From assembly GCA_946481205.1 (NCBI GenBank), contig CAMLNB010000102.1:1-12215 (forward strand): DNA of 12,215 bases. The letters are read 5' to 3'. The notes under the pieces are model-generated. The model searched no databases and had not been told where the DNA came from. It saw only the letters and a program-made list of their open reading frames with translations. Positions 6,332 through 12,215 of this stretch are shown piece by piece. Position 1 is the stretch's first letter. Every line of letters starts with the position of its first letter. Made by a program: the position numbers and the translations under genes. Origin of the DNA: an uncultured Kangiella sp. GTDB taxonomy: Bacteria > Pseudomonadota > Gammaproteobacteria > Enterobacterales > DSM-103792.

Positions 6332-9300
6332 ATGTTGATCGGGAGCCATTCTTTTGTCTGGCGTCGTGCAGTGAAAGCACTAACAGCCATCACCAGCGCT
6401 TTGGCGATGTTGCTCATTGCCAGCTGTGTCCTGACCGTCAAACTCGGGACACCGCCGCCGCTTGATTTGGCGGCATGCAATGACAGCAACATCAACGCAA
6501 CCACAGCGACAACGCTGAGCCAAGTCAGTTTCCATCCGCAAATCCGTTCGGCCGACAGCAGCCGCCTGCGCATTCATTATCAGCGCCCGGCCGGCGATTA
6601 CAGTGGCTGGGGCCTGCACGTCTGGAATCAATCCGGCAGCGCCGCCGACACCACCGGCATCGAATGGGGCGCGCCACTGCAAGCGGCCGGCAGTGACAGC
6701 TTTGGTCAGTACTACGACATCCCGCTGACTGCGACGACCGGCACCATCGGCTACATCTTTCACAAAGGTGACGAGAAAGATCACGCCGGCCAGGATCAGT
6801 TCTACACGCTGGCCGGCAACTACGACATCTGGCGCCGGCAAGGCGATTTGACCACCTATGAAACGGAACCCGGTGGCCCGGTACCGGATGCCGAGTTTGT
6901 TCGCGTGCATTACAAGCGCTTTGCCGGTGATTACGCTGGTTTTGGTCTGCATATCTGGGAATTCAACGGCGGCCGCGATATTGACAGCGCGCGCCTGCCC
7001 GGCGGCATTCAGATCGGCGACTGGCCGAACCCGGTGCCGTTTGCCGCACCGATGCCAAGCGGCAGTGATGCCTTCGGCCTGTGGGTCGATATTCCGATCA
7101 AGCGTTACAGCGACGGCGCCCGCGGCTTCAATTTCCTGGTTCATAAAGGCGTCGATGATGCCGGCAAGGACGGCGGCGACCGGCAGATCAGTTTTGCCAG
7201 CGGCTACGAGATTTGGTTGGTCGAAGGCGACAACAGCGTGCATTACCAGTTGCCGCGCGGCGACATCTCGACCCGCAATGCCAAGGCGTACTGGATCGAT
7301 CGCGACACGCTGCTGTGGCCGCGCGTCGATGCCGGCGGCGAGTTCCGGTTGTTCTACAACGGTGACGGCGGTCTTCAGGTCGATGAAGACATCACCGGCT
7401 CCGCTGGTTCGGTGCCGCTGACCGTCACCGATCAGTTGTCCGACGATTCGCGTGAGCAGTATCGCTATATCCCGTCGCCGTACGTGGTGCTGAAGCTGCC
7501 GCGGATACCCGACAACATGCTCAAGCGGCTACTGCGCACGCAAACCGTGCTGGTGCATTTTGATGAAGACGGCGCAATCAATGACGCCACCACCGCCCAA
7601 GTGCCGGGCGTGCTCGATACGCTTTATGCCGAGCCGGCACGCGACGCAACACTCGGTGTGGTGGTCAAGTCCGGCAAACCGGAATTCCGGGTCTGGGCGC
7701 CAACCGCGACCGCTGTTGCTGTCTGCATTTACAACGACGGCAATGAAGGCGGCGCCAGCGATGTGCAAGCGCTGAAACTCGACGAGAAAACCGGCGTCTG
7801 GTCGCACAAAGGCACGGCTCGTCAGCTCGGCAAATACTATCGCTATGTGGTCGATGTCATCGTTCGCGATACCGGCCGCTTGACCCGCAATCTGGTCACC
7901 GATCCGTATTCGGTTTCGCTGTCGGCCAACAGTCAGCGCAGCTGGATTGGCTCGCTCAACGACGCTAGCGTCAAGCCGCCGGGTTGGGATCGGCATGCGG
8001 TGCCGACCTTGCAAGCGCCGGAAGATTTGGCGATTTACGAATTGCATGTCCGCGATTTTAGCGCCAAGGACAGCAGCGTACCGAGCGCGCATCGCGGCAA
8101 GTATCTTGCGTTTACCGATAGCAACAGCGCCGGCATGCAGCATCTGCAGTCGCTGCAGCAGGCGGGCATCAATCTGATTCATCTGTTGCCGGTCAACGAT
8201 ATCGCCACCATTCCGGAGCTTGGCTGCGTCGAGCCGGTGATTCCGGACGCAGCAGCGGATTCGGAAACACAACAAGCCGCGGTGTACGCCACACGCGATG
8301 CTGATTGCTTCAATTGGGGCTATGACCCGCTGCATTACACCGCGCTCGAAGGCAGTTACGCCACCGATCCACGCGATGGCAAAGTGCGCGTCCGCGAATT
8401 CCGGCGAGCGGTACAGGCACTGCACGAGGCCGGGCTGCGTGTCGCCGTTGACGTGGTTTACAACCACACACCAGCGGCCGGTCAAGATGCCAAATCGGTG
8501 CTCGATCGCATCGTCCCGGGTTACTACCACCGGCTCGACAGCAACGGCAATGTCACCAACTCGACCTGCTGCGCCAACACCGCCACCGAACACGCGATGA
8601 TGGCCAAGCTGATGATCGACTCGGTGGTCACACTGGCCACCGCCTACGAACTCGATGCCTTCCGCTTCGACATAATGGGTCATCAACCGCTGGCGGTGAT
8701 GAATGAGCTGCAAGCGAAAGTGAATGCAGCCGCCGGCCGGCCGATTTATCTGTACGGCGAAGGCTGGAATTTTGGCGAAGTCGCCAACAATGCCCGCTTT
8801 GTCCAGGCCACGCAGCGCAATCTCGGCGGCAGCGGTATCGGCAGCTTCAATGATCGCATCCGCGATGCGCTGCGCGGTGGCGGCGCCTTTGATGGCGGTG
8901 ATCAGCTGGTCCGCAATCAGGGCCTGATCAACGGCCTCTATCTTGATGACAACGGCAGCGGTGGCAACAAGACGCTTGGTGATTTGCTCTGGAGCAGCGA
9001 CATCACCCGGCTGGGCTTGGCGGCAACGCAGGTCGATGTCGAGTTTGTCACCGCCAATGATCAACTCACCCGCGGCGATCAGCTTGACTACTACGGTCAG
9101 GGTGCCGGCTACACGCTCGATCCGCAGGAAGTGATCAACTACGCCGACAAGCACGACAACCAGACGCTGTATGACATCAATGGCTATCGCTTGCCGTTGA
9201 CTGCATCGCTGGTCGATCGCGTGCGGGCGCAGACGCTTGGCGTGGCATTCGTCACGCTGGCGCAGGGCATCCCGTTCTATCACGCCGGCATGGACATCCT

Positions 9301-9862
9301 GCGCAGCAAATCCTATGACCGCGACAGCTACAACAGCGGCGATCACTTCAATGCCATCGACTGGTCCTTGTACAGCAATAACTACGGCATCGGCGCCCCG
9401 GTCGCCGAGAAGAATGTCGACAACTGGCCGCTGATCAAACCGCGGCTGGCCAATCCGGCGATGAAACCCGATATCGCGGCCGCACAAAGCGCGCACACCG
9501 CGTTCAAGGAGCTGATTGCGATTCGGCAAAGCTCGACGCTGTTCCGCTTGCGCAGCGGCAACGACGTCAAGACCCGGATGCAGTTCCACAACACCGGTTC
9601 GGCGCAGGTGCCTGGCGTTCTGGCCTACAGCGTCGATGGTACCGGCTATGCCGGTGCCAACTTCGGCCGGGTTGTTGTGGTGTTCAACGTCGACACCGAA
9701 ACGCAATCCATCACAGTGACTGATTGGATTGGTGCCGACTTGCATTTGCATCCGGTGCAGCGCAACGGCGCCGATGCCGTCGTTCGGCAAGCGAGTTTTG
9801 ATGAGGTGAGTGGTGAATTGACCGTACCGGCGCGAACCGTCGCGGTCTTTGTTGAGCAGTAG
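6332..9862 (+). CDS. pulA: Lipoprotein pullulanase-type alpha-1,6-glucosidase (GH13)
   Basis: The 1176-residue enzyme should cleave alpha-1,6 branches of pullulan, starch or glycogen at the cell surface or in the periplasm. A lipoprotein signal runs to lipobox IASC (C32); the +2 residue is Val, so no Asp retention signal. Two PUD/CBM41-like modules follow, each with a [R/H]-x-HY-x-R-x-AGDY and W/FGLH pattern (about 79-175 and 190-308). A PulA-type N2 region starts near 317 and a CBM48 with FRVWAPTA at 452-459. The GH13 domain has YELHVRDFS (569-577), FNWGYDP (660-666, the pullulanase form of YNWGYDP), DVVYNH (707-712), FRFD with nucleophile D780, acid/base E810 in LYGEGWNF, and HDN with D942. 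The last 160 or so residues fit the PulA C-terminal domain. GGAG lies 7 bases before ATG 6332; the frame extends 54 codons further upstream without signal-peptide sense. All catalytic residues are present. Confidence 0.95.
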   Translation: MLIGSHSFVWRRAVKALTAITSALAMLLIASCVLTVKLGTPPPLDLAACNDSNINATTATTLSQVSFHPQIRSADSSRLRIHYQRPAGDYSGWGLHVWNQSGSAADTTGIEWGAPLQAAGSDSFGQYYDIPLTATTGTIGYIFHKGDEKDHAGQDQFYTLAGNYDIWRRQGDLTTYETEPGGPVPDAEFVRVHYKRFAGDYAGFGLHIWEFNGGRDIDSARLPGGIQIGDWPNPVPFAAPMPSGSDAFGLWVDIPIKRYSDGARGFNFLVHKGVDDAGKDGGDRQISFASGYEIWLVEGDNSVHYQLPRGDISTRNAKAYWIDRDTLLWPRVDAGGEFRLFYNGDGGLQVDEDITGSAGSVPLTVTDQLSDDSREQYRYIPSPYVVLKLPRIPDNMLKRLLRTQTVLVHFDEDGAINDATTAQVPGVLDTLYAEPARDATLGVVVKSGKPEFRVWAPTATAVAVCIYNDGNEGGASDVQALKLDEKTGVWSHKGTARQLGKYYRYVVDVIVRDTGRLTRNLVTDPYSVSLSANSQRSWIGSLNDASVKPPGWDRHAVPTLQAPEDLAIYELHVRDFSAKDSSVPSAHRGKYLAFTDSNSAGMQHLQSLQQAGINLIHLLPVNDIATIPELGCVEPVIPDAAADSETQQAAVYATRDADCFNWGYDPLHYTALEGSYATDPRDGKVRVREFRRAVQALHEAGLRVAVDVVYNHTPAAGQDAKSVLDRIVPGYYHRLDSNGNVTNSTCCANTATEHAMMAKLMIDSVVTLATAYELDAFRFDIMGHQPLAVMNELQAKVNAAAGRPIYLYGEGWNFGEVANNARFVQATQRNLGGSGIGSFNDRIRDALRGGGAFDGGDQLVRNQGLINGLYLDDNGSGGNKTLGDLLWSSDITRLGLAATQVDVEFVTANDQLTRGDQLDYYGQGAGYTLDPQEVINYADKHDNQTLYDINGYRLPLTASLVDRVRAQTLGVAFVTLAQGIPFYHAGMDILRSKSYDRDSYNSGDHFNAIDWSLYSNNYGIGAPVAEKNVDNWPLIKPRLANPAMKPDIAAAQSAHTAFKELIAIRQSSTLFRLRSGNDVKTRMQFHNTGSAQVPGVLAYSVDGTGYAGANFGRVVVVFNVDTETQSITVTDWIGADLHLHPVQRNGADAVVRQASFDEVSGELTVPARTVAVFVEQ

Positions 9863-9876
9863 GGCTCTCCTGGCGT

Positions 9877-9908
9877 GGGGCTGGCTCGGACAGCAGCCCC
9901 GATTTTTT
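9877..9908 (+). terminator. Intrinsic terminator after the pullulanase
   Basis: Stem GGGGCTG (9877-9883) / CAGCCCC (9894-9900) with a 10-base loop is followed by GA and six T residues (9903-9908). It starts 14 bases after the pullulanase stop and separates that gene from the dehydrogenase, which therefore needs its own promoter in 9909-9970. Confidence 0.85.
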
Positions 9909-9985
9909 CAGCGCCGGTTTGCTGTAAGAGCACGTTTTGCCAACGCACCACCGAGTGGATTGGAACCGTAAATGGTGGAGCCATC

Positions 9986-11038
9986 ATGACAGTACGTATT
10001 GCAATCAACGGCTTTGGCCGCATCGGCCGCAATGTGGTGCGGGCCCTGTACGAATCGAATTATCGCGACCGCGTGCAATTGGTAGCGATCAACGATCTCG
10101 GCGATCTGGCGACCTCCGCGCATCTGCTGCGTTACGACAGCGTGCATGGCCGTTTTGCCACGCCGGTCAGTCATGATGGCAACAAGCTCGTTATCGCTGG
10201 CGATGAGATTCTTTATTGCAGCCAGCCGGATCCGGCACAACTGCCATGGCGCACACTCGGAGTCGATGTCGTGCTCGAGTGCACCGGCCGTTTCACATCA
10301 CGAGCGAGTGCGGCAGTGCATCTGCAGGCTGGCGCGCGCAAGGTGCTGATTTCGGCACCGGCTGACGATGCCGACGCCACCATCGTTTACGGCGTCAACC
10401 ACCAGAGCCTGACCCCGGCGATGCAGATTGTCTCCAATGCCTCGTGCACAACCAACTGCTTGGCACCGGTGGCGAAGGTGCTGCATGAGTTGGTCGGTAT
10501 CGAACAAGCATCGATGACCACCATACATGCGTACACCAATGACCAGCAGTTGCTCGACCTGAATCACAAAGACATTTACCGCGCTCGCTCGGCAACCCAG
10601 TCGATGATACCAACCAAGACTGGCGCCGCCAAAGCCGTGGGCTTGGTGTTGCCGCAGCTGAAAGGCAAGTTCGACGGCATGGCCGTGCGGGTACCGACGA
10701 TCAATGTGTCCCTGGTCGATCTGAACTTCCTCGCCAGCCGTGACACCAGCGCCGCGGAAATCAACGAGGCGATGCGCAAAGCTGCCGACAGCGGCGCGCT
10801 GGCCAGTGTGCTCGATTACAACAGCGAACCGCTGGTGTCGGTGGATTTCAACCATGTTCCGGCGTCGTCGACGTTCGATGCCAACCAAACCAAGGTCAGC
10901 GGGCGCTGGGTCAAGGTGATGGCCTGGTATGACAACGAGTGGGGCTTTTCGCACCGGATGCTCGATACCGGAATCGCACTGGCCCATGCCGATCGCACCG
11001 CGGCGCGCACCGGCGCGCCAGCCGCTGTAGCCAGCTGA
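9986..11038 (+). CDS. gap: Type I glyceraldehyde-3-phosphate dehydrogenase
   Basis: The 350-residue cytoplasmic enzyme oxidises glyceraldehyde 3-phosphate to 1,3-bisphosphoglycerate in glycolysis or gluconeogenesis. The Rossmann start is [17 protein letters not shown] (4-20); INDLGD (35-40) supplies the Asp (D37) typical of NAD-preferring forms. The catalytic centre is [12 protein letters not shown] with C154, and the activating histidine is H181 in [10 protein letters not shown]. The phosphate-binding [18 protein letters not shown] segment and [10 protein letters not shown] follow, and the C-terminal [12 protein letters not shown] motif is intact. GGAG (9977-9980) lies 5 bases before ATG 9986. 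The C-terminal tail after IALAHADR is Ala-rich and a little longer than usual. It may be co-transcribed with the next gene, 56 bases downstream. The bacterium may hold other gap paralogues, so the exact metabolic direction is not certain. Confidence 0.95.
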   Translation: MTVRIAINGFGRIGRNVVRALYESNYRDRVQLVAINDLGDLATSAHLLRYDSVHGRFATPVSHDGNKLVIAGDEILYCSQPDPAQLPWRTLGVDVVLECTGRFTSRASAAVHLQAGARKVLISAPADDADATIVYGVNHQSLTPAMQIVSNASCTTNCLAPVAKVLHELVGIEQASMTTIHAYTNDQQLLDLNHKDIYRARSATQSMIPTKTGAAKAVGLVLPQLKGKFDGMAVRVPTINVSLVDLNFLASRDTSAAEINEAMRKAADSGALASVLDYNSEPLVSVDFNHVPASSTFDANQTKVSGRWVKVMAWYDNEWGFSHRMLDTGIALAHADRTAARTGAPAAVAS

Positions 11039-11094
11039 TACCGTTTATTACGGACAGATATTCATCACGACGACAAACGCTGAGGAGAATACCC

Positions 11095-11880
11095 ATGAAC
11101 GCATCACTGGCTCACGCCGAGCGTCTGCTGGATCGGATTGATCGCATCGGCCAGGAATTTTCGCGCCGCCCCAATGGTCTGGCGCTGGTCGGGCTTGGTT
11201 CGATCGGCCGCGACACCAATCGGCTTGATGCCTATTCCGGTCTGGATTTCTTTGCCGTGGTCGAAGCCGGCGCCAAAGCGGACTATCTGCAGAAACTGGA
11301 ATGGCTGGATCGAATCGCGCCGGTCAGCTGGCATTTTCACCACACGGCCGATGGCTGCAAGCTGTTGTTCCAGGATGACATCTTCTGCGAGTTCGCCGTG
11401 TTTGAACCGCATGAAATCGCAGCGATTCCGTTCAGCAGCGGCCGGGTGATCTGGAAGCGTGACGATATTGATGCCAGCATCGCGACGCCAACGCTGCCGG
11501 AACCGCGACCGGTCAATCACAGCATCGAGTGGTGCCTGTACGAGGCATTGTCGAATTTGTATGTCGGCGTCGGCCGTTATTGTCGTGGCGAAAAGCTGTC
11601 GGCGTTCCGGTTTGTTCAGGGCTTGGCCGTTGATCGCATCATCGAATTGATTGAACGGACTTGGGATGCCGATGTCAGCGCCCGCGATCCGTTTGCCAAT
11701 GAACGCCGCTTTGAACAGCGCTTTCCCGAGTTCGCGCCGCTGATCAGCGCGTTCATGCCCGGCTACCGTGATACGCCGCGCGCGGCGCTGGCGATGCTGG
11801 AATTTTTGGATCTGCACTGGGATGTGCCGGCGGCATTGGCCGGGCACATCGATCAACTCGCCCGCGCCAGCCTGCGCTGA
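11095..11880 (+). CDS. Nucleotidyltransferase-fold protein with an altered metal-binding motif
   Basis: The 261-residue protein looks like a polymerase-beta-type nucleotidyltransferase of the aminoglycoside/lincosamide adenylyltransferase kind. LVGLGSIGRDTNRLDAYSGL (31-50) followed by DFFAVVE corresponds to the hG-S-x(9-13)-D-h-D motif: G35-S36, then G49-L50-D51. Where the family normally has D-L-D, the first Asp is Gly (GGT at 11239-11241, one base from GAT). E99 in DIFCEFAVFEP could be the third carboxylate. Residues from about 142 to the end are helical (EWCLYEALSNLYVGVGRYCR, FVQGLAVDRIIELIERTW), as in the substrate-binding helical domains of these enzymes. It has no signal peptide and is cytoplasmic. 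GAGGAG lies 7-8 bases before ATG 11095. Substrate is unknown. It may be catalytically weak or dead, or use another acidic residue such as D45. Confidence 0.7.
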   Translation: MNASLAHAERLLDRIDRIGQEFSRRPNGLALVGLGSIGRDTNRLDAYSGLDFFAVVEAGAKADYLQKLEWLDRIAPVSWHFHHTADGCKLLFQDDIFCEFAVFEPHEIAAIPFSSGRVIWKRDDIDASIATPTLPEPRPVNHSIEWCLYEALSNLYVGVGRYCRGEKLSAFRFVQGLAVDRIIELIERTWDADVSARDPFANERRFEQRFPEFAPLISAFMPGYRDTPRAALAMLEFLDLHWDVPAALAGHIDQLARASLR

Positions 11881-11908
11881 GCGCTTTCTCTCTCGTTGAT
11901 ACAGCACG

Positions 11909-11944
11909 GACGCGAACCGGTAGGTTCGCGTCTAGCACGGTTTT
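11909..11944 (+). terminator. Intrinsic terminator-like hairpin
   Basis: A perfect 10-bp stem GACGCGAACC (11909-11918) / GGTTCGCGTC (11923-11932) with a GGTA loop lies 28 bases after the nucleotidyltransferase stop. The T run (11941-11944) is 8 bases away from the stem rather than adjoining it, so termination may be partial. The motif AGCACGG occurs on each side (11903-11909 and 11934-11940). Confidence 0.6.
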
Positions 11945-11976
11945 GCTTTTGAAATCGCCAGCAGCATTCGTTCTGT

Positions 11977-12012
11977 CTGGCGCCACGTCGCCAGGACGGC
12001 GACGTTTATAAC
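11977..12012. promoter_or_regulatory. Overlapping inverted repeats next to a -10-like box
   Basis: ACGTCGCC (11985-11992) pairs with GGCGACGT (11998-12005). The same CGCC also belongs to CTGGCG (11977-11982) / CGCCAG (11989-11994). TATAAC, one base off the -10 consensus, follows at 12007-12012. No good -35 box lies at the right distance, which would fit an activator-dependent promoter with the palindrome as operator. If instead the segment is transcribed, the two hairpins exclude each other. Confidence 0.4.
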
Positions 12013-12081
12013 AAACCCGAGCGCCGGATTTGCCGTTCCGGAACACCACCACAAACACAGAACGCAATTGGGAGATTTACC

Positions 12082-12215
12082 ATGCGGACATCAGTGTTGT
12101 GCGGAGTGGTCCTGATCCAACAGGCCCGTCGTTTCGCTTCGAGAAAATCAGTTCATATCCACGCCAGCAGCACCTGCAGTCGGTTGCGGCGCTGGCACAT
12201 CGTCGCCTCGCTGCT
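12082..12215 (+). CDS. Start of an unidentified gene, possibly exported, partial
   Basis: ATG 12082 has a good GGGAG ribosome binding site (12070-12074) 7 bases upstream, and the frame is open for 44 codons to the window edge. The product is not recognised. It begins MRTSVLCGVVLIQQ and near the edge reads SRLRRWHIVASLL, which resembles the basic and early hydrophobic parts of a Sec or Tat signal peptide after a 30-residue extension. That would fit a secreted or outer-membrane protein such as a receptor, but too little is visible. The frame two bases over (starting at 12084) is also open to the edge but has no start codon close by, so frame choice rests mainly on the ribosome binding site. Confidence 0.45.
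   Translation, partial: MRTSVLCGVVLIQQARRFASRKSVHIHASSTCSRLRRWHIVASL

Noticed and set aside
6159..6338. 59-codon open frame whose TGA overlaps the pullulanase ATG, a possible leader peptide.
   Set aside because: The GAGGA stretch is only about 2 bases from its ATG, too close for a good ribosome binding site, and the product shows no recognisable or biased composition.
7529..9790. Very long open frame (753 codons) on the minus strand opposite the pullulanase.
   Set aside because: It is antisense to a clearly coding GH13 gene and arises from its codon bias; the product has no recognisable domain.
6332..9862. Possible glycogen debranching enzyme (GlgX) or isoamylase identity.
   Set aside because: The PUD modules, the lipoprotein signal, the FNWGYDP motif and the C-terminal domain fit pullulanases; GlgX is shorter and cytoplasmic.
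11104..11907. 267-codon minus-strand frame opposite the nucleotidyltransferase-like gene.
   Set aside because: The plus-strand frame has a strong ribosome binding site and recognisable motifs; the minus frame has neither.

Overview
The window looks like chromosomal DNA of a free-living gammaproteobacterium with a GC-rich, evenly biased genome. The main markers are a YheS-type ABC-F ATPase overlapping a YheV-type zinc ribbon (both typical of Gammaproteobacteria), two small lipoproteins or outer-membrane proteins, and a lipoprotein-type GH13 pullulanase. I cannot name the genus. I see no tRNA, rRNA, CRISPR array, insertion sequence, integrase or phage gene. Gene packing and codon use look uniform, so most of the window reads as ordinary core and metabolic chromosome rather than a mobile island.

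Left part (1-3109, minus strand): a four-gene convoy reads yheS, then yheV (4-base ATGA overlap), then a small DUF1801/YdhG-like protein, then a GAD-like/DUF1851 protein of the Tdi1 immunity type that runs off the window at base 1. A divergent intergenic region of about 160 bp (3110-3272), carrying a perfect 12-bp palindrome, separates it from the plus-strand genes.

Middle (3273-5916, plus strand): an NhaC-family sodium/proton antiporter is followed by a small BamE/SmpA-like lipoprotein and a strong intrinsic terminator. Next comes an outer-membrane beta-barrel protein with its own good ribosome binding site and a terminator-like hairpin.

Right part (5917-12215, plus strand): a 400-bp non-coding region dense in short palindromes precedes a large lipoprotein pullulanase (two N-terminal PUD/CBM41 modules, N2, CBM48, GH13 catalytic domain, C-terminal domain). 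After another intrinsic terminator come a glyceraldehyde-3-phosphate dehydrogenase and a nucleotidyltransferase-fold protein whose metal-binding motif has Gly in place of the first Asp. A terminator-like hairpin, a set of overlapping inverted repeats beside a -10-like box, and the start of a gene whose N-terminus may lead into a signal peptide close the window. Pullulanase plus GAPDH fits use of alpha-glucans feeding glycolysis, but no maltodextrin transporter or regulator is present to confirm such a locus.

The most interesting points are the altered nucleotidyltransferase motif, the palindrome-rich leader of the pullulanase, the switch-like overlapping inverted repeats near the right edge, and the Tdi1-like immunity gene with no effector in sight. 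I did not find convincing evidence for a wholly new system.
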